From: Blastocatellia bacterium
GTDB lineage: Bacteria > Acidobacteriota > Blastocatellia > HR10 > J050
Length of the DNA: 64,000 bases
Direction: 5' to 3'
Assembly: GCA_026985075.1 (NCBI GenBank)
Contig: JALSQX010000095.1
Coordinates: 1 to 64,000 of the forward strand
In this document: piece by piece, positions 15,649 through 24,912 of the stretch
Numbering within the stretch: the stretch's first letter is position 1
Layout: each line of letters begins with the position of its first letter
Program-made: the position numbers and the translations under genes
Notes under the pieces: generated by a model
Told to the model about the DNA's origin: nothing
What the model saw: only the letters and a program-made list of their open reading frames with translations
The model's database searches: none

Positions 15649-15957
15649 TTCTCCGTTGGGAAACTGTCGCGCAAGTGTTTCCTGGATGAACGAATATGTG
15701 CGAGAGAGGTTCCGGGAGTTGATCCTCCCTTGGAAGCCGACAAGGGAGAACTCCGGTCACTGCGATTCCCGGTTGTGAGAGAAGTTTCGGGAGTTGATTC
15801 TCCGTTGGGAAACTGTCGCGCAAGTGTTTCCTGGATTGTGCGAGAGAAGTTTCGGGAGTTGATTCTCCGTTGGGAAACTGCTGCGCAAGTGTTTCCTGGA
15901 TTGTGCGAGAGAAGTTTCGGGAGTTGATTCTCCGTTGGGAAACTGCTGCGCAAGTGG
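15640..15957 (+). repeat. Tandem direct repeat, five units of 65-75 bp
   Basis: Units begin at 15640, 15714, 15789, 15854 and 15919 with gggagttgatt. Units 3 and 4 are nearly identical 65-mers; units 1 and 2 are longer variants, and unit 5 is incomplete. Each unit contains GGAG/CTCC arms around TTGATT and GGAAAC/GTTTCC arms, so it can form two small hairpins. The array starts inside the last codons of the kinase gene (PGS and its TGA). Confidence 0.85.
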
Positions 15958-15989
15958 CATCTTGCGTTCTGTCCCTCTTGGAGGCTTTT

Positions 15990-17090
15990 CCCCACATAGT
16001 GGAAGCCCCACGGCTGGTCCGTGGGGAGGGATCAGTTGCCGGCTAGTTGACGACGGTTCTTCCCCCTTTTGGGGACGCCCCACAGCTCGTCTGTGGGGAG
16101 AGTTCAGTTGCAGCTAGTCCAAGGCGCTTTCCTCCTCTTTGGGAAGCCCCACATCGTCTGTGGGGAGCCATCAGTTGCCAGCTAGTTGATGACGGTTCTT
16201 TCTCCTTTTTGGGGAAGCCCCGCAGCTTGACTGCGGGGAGGAGTCAGTAGCGAGCTTGAGTAGCGGGGAAGTAACGATCCCCGGAGACCAGCTCCGGGGC
16301 ATTCATGGAGTGTGGGGATGTCGCGGTGACTAGCTAGCAAGTCAGGGACCCCGGGGGCGAGCCCCGGGGCCTGGAGGGAGGCCCCGCGGCTGGTCCGTGG
16401 GGAGCAATCAGTTGCCAGCTAGTTGATAAGCTAGTTGATAACAGTTCTTCCTCCTTTTTGGGGAAGCCCCACGGCTGGTCCGTGGGGAGCAATCAGTTGC
16501 CAGCTAGTTCAGGGCGTTTTTTACTCCCCTGGGGAAGCCCCACGGCTGGTCCGTGGGGAGGAGTCAGTTGTGATCTAGTCCACGACGCCTCTCCCTCCAC
16601 GAGGGAAGCCCCGCGGCTCGTCCGCGAGGAGGTTCACGTTGCGAGCTAGTTCACGACAGCCCCCCTCCTCCTGGGAAAGCCCCGCGGCTGGACCGCGGGG
16701 AGGAGTCAGTAGCGAGCTTGAGTAGCAGGGAAGTAACCATCCCCGGAGGCGAGCTCCGGGGCATTCAAAAAGTGGGGGATGCGGTATAGACTAGCAGACA
16801 AGTCAATGACCCCGGAGTCAAGCTCCGGGGCTTGAGAAGCCCCGCGCGGGGAGGCTCACTTGTCGGCTAATTGTTTTCACACGAGGGAAGCCCCGCGGCT
16901 CGTCTGCGGGAGATTCACGTTGCGAGCTAGTCCAAAGGGCCTCTTCCTCCACGAGGGAAGCCCTGCCGCTCGTCTGCGGGGAGAAGTCAGTTGCGAGCTA
17001 GTCCAAAGGGCCTCTTCCTCCACGAGGGAAGCCCCGCGGCTCGTCCGCGGGGAGGAGTCAATTGTCAACTCATTTTGACTCCCCCTTCGA
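15990..17090 (+). repeat. R1/R2/R3 palindrome array
   Basis: A dense array without genes. R1 hairpins occur about every 70 bp (for example about 16004, 16078, 16146, 16218, 16380, 16465, 16538, 16608, 16680), with R2 (about 16278-16300) and R3 (about 16349) between them, a second R2 (about 16740) and R3 (about 16810), then further R1 to about 17055. R1 stems vary pairwise (CCCCACGG/CCGTGGGG, CCCCACAG/CTGTGGGG, CCCCGCGG/CCGCGGGG). The linkers carry AGCTAGT or GACTAGC. Family A and C are absent. Confidence 0.85.
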
Positions 17091-17161
17091 GCCACAAAAA
17101 CCCGACGCCGTTGCACGCGCCAAGACACCACTCCGCGCCTGTAATGAAGATCAACTTCATC

Positions 17162-17190
17162 TTGACTTTCCTCGAAGGGCATCATATAAT
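17162..17190 (+). promoter_or_regulatory. Sigma70-type promoter of the FecR-like gene
   Basis: TTGACT (17162-17167) and a perfect TATAAT (17185-17190) are separated by 17 bp. The start codon is at 17260, giving a leader of about 63 nt. This is the best promoter-like sequence in the window. Confidence 0.65.
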
Positions 17191-17259
17191 TCGGGCTGTG
17201 CAGGTGAGCTTCCCGGTGGTACTACAGGGGGAGATTTAACAGAACGGGGGAGCAGTCAA

Positions 17260-18162
17260 ATGAAAAGAAAACGGCACGTCACACTACCTTCCTTGATAGC
17301 AGTTGTCGTGGCATTGGGGGCTATCACTGTGTGGAGTCAATCTGACTCCAAAGCCACCCCGTTCGGTGAGTTGCTGACCAATGGTCGATTCGTGCTCGTC
17401 AACGGTGCGCCCGCCGGGCGAGGGAGCACCATTTTCAACGACAGCGAGATTCGAACCGGAGATACCACGGCGTTCATCAATATCCTTTCCGGTGGCGGCG
17501 TCCTCTCCATCGCTCCCGGCTCGCGAGTCAAAATCACTCGTCGGCAGGCGCGAATTATCGCCGAAGTGCTTCAAGGCTCGGTGACCGTTCGCAGCCGACT
17601 CGCCTCCACGGTCATCGCTCCGGATCGGATCATCGAATCGGAGCCCAACAACCTTTACACCGTCTCCGTGCTCGATTCGGGGACCAAAGTGGAGAGCCTG
17701 TTGAAATCGGTCAAAGTCGCCGTGACCAATGGCGTCACCGAAACCATCGCCGCTCAAGCCAGTCAAGCCCTCACCGATGTGGTCGCTCCCGTGGGCACTC
17801 CCAAGCCCTCACCGGTGCAACAAGGGCCGGTGACCGATCGAGGGGAGAACTGCTTCGTCGACGTTCGATGTAAACGAATCGGGACGCGATTGGAAGTCAG
17901 AGGAGAGGTCACCTGTGGGGGAACGCCGGTCGCCGGCGTTCAGGTCCAGATGCGCGTCATTTTGACCGACCGGACGGTGCTCGGCCCGTTCACCACGACC
18001 ACTAATGCTACCGGCGATTACTTCTTCGATCCCGACGCTCCGGGCAACGCGGCGCTCAAGAACGTGACGACCGGAGGAATCGCCACCGTTCAGGCGCAAG
18101 AATGCGGCGATGATTGCGCCATCGCCACGGATTCCACCGGTAATCGATGCCAGTTCCTGTAA
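17260..18162 (+). CDS. Secreted FecR-domain protein
   Basis: A 300-residue protein from ATG 17260 behind acgggggagcagtcaa. An N-terminal signal peptide or anchor is visible (RKRHVTLPSLIAVVVALGAI, then TVWSQ). Residues about 35-165 form a FecR-like beta domain: GRFVLVNGAPAGRGSTIFND, IRTGDTTAFINILSGGGVLS and LQGSVTVRSR. The C-terminal part (about 200-300) has ENCFVDVRCKRIGTRLEVRG and a short carboxypeptidase-regulatory-like fold (TTTTNATGDYFFDPD) with several cysteines, possibly disulfide-bonded. FecR-like domains without an adjacent anti-sigma partner are common in envelope proteins, and a signalling role is not supported here. The frame extends upstream to 17062 through repeat sequence and was rejected as start. 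It has its own promoter and terminator. Confidence 0.75.
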   Translation: MKRKRHVTLPSLIAVVVALGAITVWSQSDSKATPFGELLTNGRFVLVNGAPAGRGSTIFNDSEIRTGDTTAFINILSGGGVLSIAPGSRVKITRRQARIIAEVLQGSVTVRSRLASTVIAPDRIIESEPNNLYTVSVLDSGTKVESLLKSVKVAVTNGVTETIAAQASQALTDVVAPVGTPKPSPVQQGPVTDRGENCFVDVRCKRIGTRLEVRGEVTCGGTPVAGVQVQMRVILTDRTVLGPFTTTTNATGDYFFDPDAPGNAALKNVTTGGIATVQAQECGDDCAIATDSTGNRCQFL

Positions 18163-18289
18163 GCGGCCGAGACTTCGGTCGCCGCAGCCGCTGACGTTCG
18201 GGCTATGATGAGCGGCCGGAGATGATCGATGGAATCGGTGGTCATCGCCATCGGAGCATGCATCGGAGATAGTGGCTCCCCGTCACGAC

Positions 18290-18324
18290 ATCCTCGACCA
18301 GACTGACGTGGTCGAGGATTTTTT
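18290..18324 (+). terminator. Rho-independent terminator
   Basis: ATCCTCGACCA (18290-18300) and TGGTCGAGGAT (18309-18319) form a perfect 11-bp stem with an 8-base loop, followed by a run of T to 18324. It lies 128 bp after the FecR-like gene and separates it from the O-antigen-ligase gene. The remainder of 18163-18513 shows no gene. Confidence 0.85.
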
Positions 18325-18513
18325 GTGCTCGTCCCTCGACCGGGATTCCAGGAATCGGTCATAAGCTCTGCGCTCACCACCGAGGACGAACGGTGACGGA
18401 ACATAAAGCGCTATCCCGCACCACGTCGTTTGAAAGCGCCCGCCGCCGAGCGAACCCGGAGGCCCTTTGATGGGCATGGCATCGCGCCGCCATGAGCGGG
18501 CCACAAACCACCG

Positions 18514-19929
18514 ATGATGAACCGAGAACGCCTCATCATCTGGATCGATCGCTCGAGCCTGGCCACGCTCCTCTTCCTCCTGATCATCATTCCCATTCAC
18601 AGCATGAACGTCGAGTGGGCGATGGGGGGCGTGCTCGTGCTCGTTTCGCTTCGGATTGTGGAAGCCGCGCTCGTCAAGCGCCTCATCCTCCCCTGGTCGC
18701 CGCTTCATTGGATCGTGCTGGCTTTCCTGGCCTTCTGTTTGGTTCAACTCCTGCCTCTGCCGTTCTCCGCGCCGCCGTGGTCGTTCGGTCACTCGTTCGA
18801 TGGCTTGCCGGCGGACCTCACGCGCTGGTCGTATCTCACCGTCGATCGACAGGCTACGGTGGAAGCCGTCCGGCGGCTGGCGATACTCGTGGGCATCTTC
18901 GTTCTCGTTCCGATTATCATAAGCACGCCCGGACGGCTGCGCCTGCTGGTCAATTGGCTCATCGGCGTGGGATTCTCTATCGCCATCCTCATGATCTTGA
19001 ATCGATTCTCTCCGCCCAATCAGCCCCTGCTCGGCGGAGCCTGGCCGCTGGGCTTCTATTTTCGCCAGCTCGAATATCCCGGCCTGCTGGAGATGCTCTT
19101 TCCGCTGCCCGTGGCCATGGTCTTCGCCCGCGGCGCGCGCCGCGATCAGGTGATCCTCTACGGATTCGCCGGCGTGGTCATCGGCGTCGTCGTGGCCACG
19201 GCCGTGACTCAAGGGAGCCTCATGGTGCTCATCGCTGAGCTGGTGGCCTTCGGGTTGTTGAGTTTCTCGGGACGACGGCCATCCCGGTCGCTCAGTCCGC
19301 GGCGCGCGCGGGCGAGCCGTCTGTTGAATACTATCGGCGTGACCGTGTTCATCGCCGGGCTGCTGGCCGGCGTGGTCTGGACGGCGACGCGCCCCATCTC
19401 GCAGGAGATTTCCAAGGACGTCGAAGAGGAACTCCGGGGACTCCTGGCCATCGAAGGTCAACCCATCCAACGGGCCGAGTACGCTCGATTGGTCATGTGG
19501 AAGAACGGCCTCCGGATGTTCGCCGAGCATCCGCTGGCCGGCGTGGGATGGGGAGCGTTCGCCACCGGTTACGCGCGCTATGATACGGCGCCGGGGTTCC
19601 GTCGACTTCGCGCCGCCCATAACGATTACGTGCAACTGCTCGCCGAGACGGGATTGATCGGCGGGACGCTGCTCGCGCTGTTCCTCATCGCGCTGGTGCG
19701 ATTGAGTCGGCGAGGGTGGGCCAGCCCGAGCCCCTTCGGGCGATCGGTGGCGCTGGGCGCCAGTCTGGGATGCTTCGGGATTCTGGTGCATGGATTGGTC
19801 GATTTCTATCTCCAATCGATGGCCAATGCCTTCATCTTCGCCGTGTTGGTGGCCGTGCTCGTCGTCGTTCGGCGGTTGGATATTCGCTATGGAACGGGCG
19901 GCGCGCGTCAGGGAACGGTGAGACGATGA
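18514..19929 (+). CDS. O-antigen ligase / polymerase family membrane protein
   Basis: A 471-residue polytopic protein with about 11 hydrophobic segments, beginning MMNRERLIIWIDRSSLATLL. The diagnostic region is near residues 325-390: MWKNGLRMFAEHPLAGVGWG followed by AFATGYARY and RLRAAHNDYVQLLAETGLIG, the conserved periplasmic loop of the WaaL/Wzy superfamily. The family joins or polymerises lipid-linked glycans on the periplasmic side. Whether this is a ligase or polymerase cannot be told from sequence. Its stop codon overlaps the start of the next gene (ATGA at 19926-19929), so the two are translationally coupled. A long minus-strand open frame (18283-19815) is a shadow. Confidence 0.85.
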   Translation: MMNRERLIIWIDRSSLATLLFLLIIIPIHSMNVEWAMGGVLVLVSLRIVEAALVKRLILPWSPLHWIVLAFLAFCLVQLLPLPFSAPPWSFGHSFDGLPADLTRWSYLTVDRQATVEAVRRLAILVGIFVLVPIIISTPGRLRLLVNWLIGVGFSIAILMILNRFSPPNQPLLGGAWPLGFYFRQLEYPGLLEMLFPLPVAMVFARGARRDQVILYGFAGVVIGVVVATAVTQGSLMVLIAELVAFGLLSFSGRRPSRSLSPRRARASRLLNTIGVTVFIAGLLAGVVWTATRPISQEISKDVEEELRGLLAIEGQPIQRAEYARLVMWKNGLRMFAEHPLAGVGWGAFATGYARYDTAPGFRRLRAAHNDYVQLLAETGLIGGTLLALFLIALVRLSRRGWASPSPFGRSVALGASLGCFGILVHGLVDFYLQSMANAFIFAVLVAVLVVVRRLDIRYGTGGARQGTVRR

Positions 19930-20588
19930 ACGGGAAGCGGTATCGGCGATTCTTGAGCTTCCGCGTCTCCGTGCTCGCGCTGGTGGTCGCGGCTGTGCTC
20001 GCCGGAGCGATATTCCGGGAGAGGGTATTGGGCCTGTGCGGTCAATATTTAGTGACCGAGGGCGCGTTAGAGCCCGCCGATGCCATCGTCGTGTTGAGCG
20101 GTGGCGTGCCCGAGCGCATTCTGGAGGCCATCGATGTGTACAAGGCCGGTTACGCGCCGCGGCTCATTCTCACGCGGGCGGAGAAGCCGGAGAATCTCGA
20201 TCTGTTGCGATCGTTCGGTTTGGCGGCGCCCGAGGGGTATGAGATCAATCTTCACATCGCGCGGAAATCGGGCGTTCCCGATGAAGCCATCGTAGTTTTG
20301 GAACCGCGGGTGAATAGCACCTACATGGAGCTCAGCGTGGTTCGCGATTATTGTCTGCGTCAAGGGCTGCACTCGGTCATCATGGTGACGTCGAAATCGC
20401 ACACGACGCGGGCGTATAAGATCTTCCATCATTTGGCGGACGGCCGCATTCGGGTGATCCCTCGCGCCAGCCGGTATGACACTTTTGATCCTGCGACGTG
20501 GTGGACTGAGCGGCGAACGGCCAAAGAGGTGTTGTTCGAGTATGAGAAGCTGGTGCATTACTACCTCATCGTGCTCACCGGAGGATGA
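19926..20588 (+). CDS. DUF218 (YdcF/SanA-like) envelope protein
   Basis: A 220-residue protein from ATG 19926 with an N-terminal membrane anchor (VSVLALVVAAVLAGAIF). The DUF218 core follows: ADAIVVLSGGVPERILEAID, YKAGYAPRLILTR, NSTYMELSVVRDYCLRQG and SVIMVTSKSHTTRAYKIF. This matches the YdcF/SanA/ElyC family, implicated in envelope polysaccharide or peptidoglycan metabolism. Its position, four bases overlapping an O-antigen ligase, fits that role. The exact reaction is unknown. The last 30 bp (YYLIVLTGG and stop) recur as a diverged copy at 20641-20670. Confidence 0.85.
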   Translation: MNGKRYRRFLSFRVSVLALVVAAVLAGAIFRERVLGLCGQYLVTEGALEPADAIVVLSGGVPERILEAIDVYKAGYAPRLILTRAEKPENLDLLRSFGLAAPEGYEINLHIARKSGVPDEAIVVLEPRVNSTYMELSVVRDYCLRQGLHSVIMVTSKSHTTRAYKIFHHLADGRIRVIPRASRYDTFDPATWWTERRTAKEVLFEYEKLVHYYLIVLTGG

Positions 20589-22350
20589 ATCCTTTGCCCC
20601 GTCCTGTGTGTGTGTTCGGAACGGGGCCGATTTTGTGCCTTACTGCCTCATCATGCTCACTGGAGGATGAGGAGGAGCGTAACGAGCCCTGGGGTCTGGA
20701 GGGAAGCCCCACGGCTGGACGGTGGGGAGGAGTCAGTTGCGAGTTTGACTAGCTGGCAAGTAACGATCCCCGGAGCCAAGCTCCGGGGCCTTCGTGGGGT
20801 GAGGGGATGTCGCGGTGAGTAGCGAGCAAGTCAGGGACCCCGGAGTCCAGCTCCGGGGCTTGGAGGGAGGCCCCACAGCTTGGCTGTAGGGAGGTTCAGA
20901 TGTGAGCTAGTGGAGGGGCTTATCCCTCACCCCAGGGAAGCCCCACGGCTTGTCCGTGGGGAGGGGTCAATTGTGAGCTAGTCCACGACGCCTCTCCCTC
21001 CATGAGGGAGGCCCCGCAGCTTGACTGCGGGGAGGAGTCAGTTGAGAGCTTGGGTAGCGGGGAAGTAACGATCCCCGGAGGCGAGCTCCGGGGCATTCAA
21101 AAGAGTGAGGGATGTCGCGGAGACTAGCAGACAAGTCAGGGACCCCGGAGTCCAGCTCCGGGGCTTGAGAAGCCCCGCAGCTCGTCTGCGGGGAGGAGTC
21201 AGTTGTGAGCTAGTCCAGAGGGCCTCTTCCCACACGAGGGAAGCCCCGCGGCTTGTCCGTGGGGAGGAGTCAATTGTCAGCTAGTTTGACGATGGCTCTT
21301 CCCCCCTGGGAGGCCCCGCAGCTCGTCGGCGGGGAGGTTCAGATGCGAGCTAGTGGAGGGGCTCATCTCTCACCCCAGGGAAGCCCCGCGGCTTGTCCGT
21401 GGGGAGGGGTCAGGTGCGAGCGGGTGTAGCGGGGAAGTAACAATCCCCGGAGGCGAGCTCCGGGGCCTTCAGGGAGTGGGGGAAGTCGCGGTGACTAGCA
21501 GACAAGTCAGGGACCCCGGAGTCCAGCTCCGGGGCTTGAGAAGCCCTGCAGCTCGTCTGCGGGGAGGTTCAGATGCGAGCTAGTGGAGGGGCTCATCTCT
21601 CACCCCAGGGAAGCCCCGCAGCTCGTCTGCGGGGAGGCGTCAATTGTGAGCTGGAGTAGCGGGGAAGTAACGATCCCCGGTGACGAGCACCGGGGCCTTC
21701 AGGGAGTGAGGGAAGTCGCGGTGACTAGCAGACAAGTCAGGGACCCCGGAGTCAAGCTCCGGGGCTTGGAGGGAGGCCTCGCGGCTGGACGGCGGGGAAG
21801 GATCGGTTAGGAGCTAGTAGCAAGGAAGTAACGAACCTCGGCGGCGAGCTCCTGGGGTCTGGAGGGAAGCCCCACGGCTTGTCCGTAGGGAGGTTCAGAT
21901 GCGAGCTAGTTCAAGGAGCTTTGCTCCCAGGCGGGAGAAGCCCCGCAGCTCGTCGGCGGGGAGGTTCAGATGCGAGCTAGTGGAGGGACTCATCTCTCAC
22001 CCCAGGGAAGCCCCGCAGCTCGTCTGCGGGGAGGCGTCAGTTGTGAGCTTGAGTAGCGGGGAAGTAACGATCCCCGGTGACGAGCACCGGGGCATTCAGG
22101 GAGATGAGGGGAAGTCGCGGTGACTAGCAGACAAGTCAGGGACCCCGGAGTCCAGCTCCGGGGCCTGGAGGGAGGCCCCACAGCTTGGCTGTGGGGAGGT
22201 TCAGATGTGAGCTAGTGAAGGGGCTTATCCCTCACCCCGGGGAGGCCCCACGGCTGGTCCGTGGGGAGGAGTCAATTGTGAGCTAGTCCACGACGCCTCT
22301 TCCCTCACGAGGGACGCCCCGCCGCTCGTCCGAGCCGTCAGGTGGAAGCT
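20589..22350 (+). repeat. Largest R1/R2/R3 palindrome array
   Basis: After an 80-bp stretch that includes a diverged duplicate of the preceding gene end (20641-20670), R1, R2 and R3 hairpins follow continuously to about 22330. The group R2-R3-R1 recurs, for example R2 about 20767, R3 about 20838, R1 about 20870; then 21073, 21142, 21172; then 21445, 21515, 21546; then 21676, 21746, 21776; and 22070, 22141, 22173. Stem variants include CCCCGGTG/CACCGGGG and CCCCGCAG/CTGCGGGG. No genuine gene is seen. Confidence 0.85.
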
Positions 22351-22719
22351 CGTTTGCAAAATCGTTCGCTTGACATTGACTTGAGAACATCATCAGTTGT
22401 AAGCTGAAGAAAGCGGCTCATGACATAGCGGTCGGCGCGTGAGGAAAGCGTACCGTCAGCCCCCACATCGCTGAGGGGGACCAGAGAGCACATGAGCCCA
22501 AGGGAGGCTGAGATAGAACCAGTGGCTCAGAGGGAAGCACCTCATCGCACATGGTGATGGCGGTTACGACATCTGCCCATCAGCGTATGACGATGGGAAT
22601 TCGTTATGAGTAATCCGTTCGCTCCAGCGACGCCATCAGTGGAGCGTTCGTCGAGCGAGAGATGTCTTGAACCATGATGCGTTAAGAAGCCACTGGACAT
22701 TTCTAAATGGAGGGACACG
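22351..22719. other. Intergenic region without recognisable content
   Basis: 369 bp between the repeat array and the lamin-tail gene. It has non-repeat sequence with several short purine-rich stretches. No gene, convincing promoter or known riboswitch was identified; CCCCCAC and GAGGGGG around 22457-22479 could pair. Confidence 0.4.
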
Positions 22720-23724
22720 ATGGCGTGCTGCAAACGCAATGGCGAACCATCTCGGAATGGGCGATCTGCCGGGAGATCGGTCTTCCGGCTCAGAAATCAG
22801 CGCTGGCGATTCCTCGTCCATTCGGTTTCATTGCTGCTCATCGTCCCATCTCCAAAGGCGGGTTCTCCCTCGCTCGGTTCTACGACGATCCTGATCAATG
22901 AAGTTCTCGTCAATGCGGCCGGGTCCACGGAAGCGGCCAAGGAGTGGGTCGAATTGAAAAACGTGAGCGGCGCATCGCAAACGCTCAACGATTGGAGCAT
23001 CGGAGATAAAGATAGCTGCGATAACTTCCCGGAAGTGACCATTCCGGCCGGGGACTCCCTCATCCTGGCCGGCGATCGCGCACAATTCCTGCAAGATCAC
23101 CCTGGCTTTCAGGGTGCGGTCATCGGATTGAATGGCGCGGTTGGGAATGGACTGCGAAACGCTGGCGATCACGTCGCTTTGTTCAATGGCGCGGGCTGCA
23201 CGGGCACCGAGATCGATTGCGTGCAGTGGGGAGATAACACGGGCTGTGCAAACTTCACTGAGGTCGATGGTGGTATTCCCTCTCAAGGGACCGATGATAA
23301 GACTATCGCCAGGGTGAACGACACGGACACCGATCAAGATACCGATTGGGCCACCGGGCAAACGCCCACGCCTCAGGGGTTCTCACCGACTTCGGTGTTG
23401 CTCATTTCGTTCACCGCCCGGAGCATCAAAGAGGGCATTGTCATTCGCTGGGAAACGGTGAACGAGTACAACATCCTCGGATACAATGTTGCAAGGAGTA
23501 TTCACTCCAATGGCCCATTCGCCCAGATGAACGCTGATCTCATTCCCGCCCGGAGTGCGGGCGCCATCACCGGGGCCGATTATTCTTACTCTGATGATCG
23601 GGTTCGGCCGGGCACGAGATATTATTACCTGCTGGAGGCCATAGAGAGCGACGGCCGGCGGCAGCAATTCGGGCCCATTTCGATTCGGTTTGGCCGCGTT
23701 CGAGCCGCCAATCGTCAGCGATGA
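22720..23724 (+). CDS. Secreted lamin-tail domain (LTD) protein
   Basis: A 334-residue protein from ATG 22720 (after ggagggacacg). The N-terminus is basic, then hydrophobic (RWRFLVHSVSLLLIVPSPKA), consistent with export. Residues about 58-170 form a lamin-tail domain: ILINEVLVNAAGSTEAAKEW, VELKNVSGASQTLNDWSIGD and PAGDSLILAGDRAQF. A linker rich in D and T follows, then a fibronectin-III-like C-terminus (RSIKEGIVIRWETVNEYNIL, ending GTRYYYLLEAIESDGR), a combination common in surface proteins of environmental bacteria. No C-terminal sorting signal (PEP or LPXTG) is seen. It stands alone between repeat arrays, and its function is unknown. Confidence 0.75.
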   Translation: MACCKRNGEPSRNGRSAGRSVFRLRNQRWRFLVHSVSLLLIVPSPKAGSPSLGSTTILINEVLVNAAGSTEAAKEWVELKNVSGASQTLNDWSIGDKDSCDNFPEVTIPAGDSLILAGDRAQFLQDHPGFQGAVIGLNGAVGNGLRNAGDHVALFNGAGCTGTEIDCVQWGDNTGCANFTEVDGGIPSQGTDDKTIARVNDTDTDQDTDWATGQTPTPQGFSPTSVLLISFTARSIKEGIVIRWETVNEYNILGYNVARSIHSNGPFAQMNADLIPARSAGAITGADYSYSDDRVRPGTRYYYLLEAIESDGRRQQFGPISIRFGRVRAANRQR

Positions 23725-24051
23725 TCATCAGGGGGAGTGACGCTTCGTGCTCATAGCGGGGAAGTAACGATCCCCGGTGACGAGCACCGGGGCCTTCAGG
23801 GAGTGGGGGAAGTCGCGGTAACTAGCAGACAAGTCAGGGACCCCGGAGTCAAGCTCCGGGGCTTGGAGGGACGCCTCGCGGCTGGACGGCGGGGAGGTTC
23901 ACGTGCGAGCTAGTCCACGACGCCTCTTCCTCCACTTTAGGGACGCCCCGCCGCTGGTCGGCGGGGAGCAGTCAGTTGTAAGCTCATTTTGGCGGGGAGG
24001 CGTCGCCCGCGCATCTGAAAAGGCGCCAATTTCTTCAAGGAGCGCATCTTC
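23725..24051 (+). repeat. R2, R3 and R1 repeats upstream of the fused transposase
   Basis: R2 (about 23772-23792, stem CCCCGGTG/CACCGGGG), R3 (about 23840-23862) and two R1 (about 23873 and 23946, the latter CCCCGCCG/CGGCGGGG) lead up to the transposase. A partial R1 end (ggcggggaggcgtc) lies about 60 bp before its start codon. The last 45 bases are unique sequence with caaggagcg as ribosome binding site. Confidence 0.8.
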
Positions 24052-24912
24052 ATGAAACTCACTCCAATTGAAAATCCCACCTTCGCCTACCAGCTTCACC
24101 ATTATCTTTGTTGGCAAACGCATCGGCTCCGTCAGCTCTCATCGGCTGAACAACACGTGCTCCAGCGGGAATTGTCCCGGGTTTGTCAACAGTATGACCT
24201 GCACCTGTTAAAGGCTACAGTACAATCGACTCACCTTCGGGTACTCCTCAGCCTCAAGCCCGAGCAACGGATCTCTCGAACGGTGCAGACGCTAAAATCC
24301 CTCACTGGTCGAGCCGTGGGCTGGGAGCATCCGTGGGCTCGTGGATATTTGGCGCGCACTACTGGTCGAGTGAAGAAGTCCGCCATTGCTGAATATCTTC
24401 GGCATCAGGAGACGCACCATGAGTATCATCGACGAGTTCGCTCACCGGTGCGTCGATTTCGGAGGAAGCTCTCGGTCAATTTGAGTCCTCGTCACACCGA
24501 TGTGGAGTTGAACTATCATGTGGTGTTGTCCACAGAGTGGCGACAAGGGCTGTTCGATTCGTCACTGGCCGAATCGTTATGGGCGTACTGGCAACGGGTA
24601 GCCAATAAACGCGGGTTCGGAATTGACAGAGCGACCATCCTACCCGATCACATCCATCTCATAGTCACGTTGCATCCTGCGCAGGCTCCGGCTCAAGTTG
24701 TGAGTTGGCTCATGAATAATGGTCAGTACTTTCTTGGCAAGCACTATGGGCAGGCCATCATTCATCGCCGCATGAAGCGGGTATGGATGCCCTCTTGTTA
24801 TATAGGCGCGGTTGGTGAGTGGAGCACAGCGCAATTGGAAGCCTATCTGAGAAAATGCGGGGGGGAGGTAACGAACCCCGGAGGCGAGCCCCGGAGCCTG
24901 GAAGGTCAGTGA
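24052..24912 (+). mobile_element. Two-domain fused IS200/IS605-like HUH transposase (RAYT-like)
   Basis: A 286-residue protein containing two consecutive Y1-transposase-like domains. Domain 1 (about 10-130) has VQSTHLRVLLSLKPE in the HUH position (H61-L-R63, so the second histidine is replaced by arginine) and WARGYLARTTGRVKKS followed by AIAEYLRHQ with the candidate nucleophile Y115. Domain 2 (about 150-270) starts VELNYHVVLSTEWRQGL, has an intact HUH motif in ILPDHIHLIVTL (H200-I-H202) and a candidate Y265 in QLEAYLRKCG. IS200/IS605 TnpA and REP-associated tyrosine transposases are normally single-domain and act as dimers with trans active sites (family knowledge). Here the dimer appears fused and asymmetric. 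The last 17 residues (GGEVTNPGGEPRSLEG) are encoded by an R2 repeat. R1-R3 repeats flank the gene on both sides, supporting a role in their spread or maintenance. Confidence 0.8.

Noticed and set aside
15990-17090. CRISPR array
   Set aside because: The repeats are themselves palindromic units of several types in mixed order, spacers are short, conserved and irregular, and no cas genes are in the window.
18283-19815. Very long antisense open frames (also 26435-27760, 38397-39869, 61633-62853, 11893-12981)
   Set aside because: They lie opposite well-supported genes, have compositions rich in H, R, D and Q typical of antisense frames in GC-rich DNA, and show no domain motifs.
22440-22560. Riboswitch before the lamin-tail gene
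   Set aside because: Some pairing potential around CCCCCAC/GAGGGGG, but no conserved core of a known class could be recognised.
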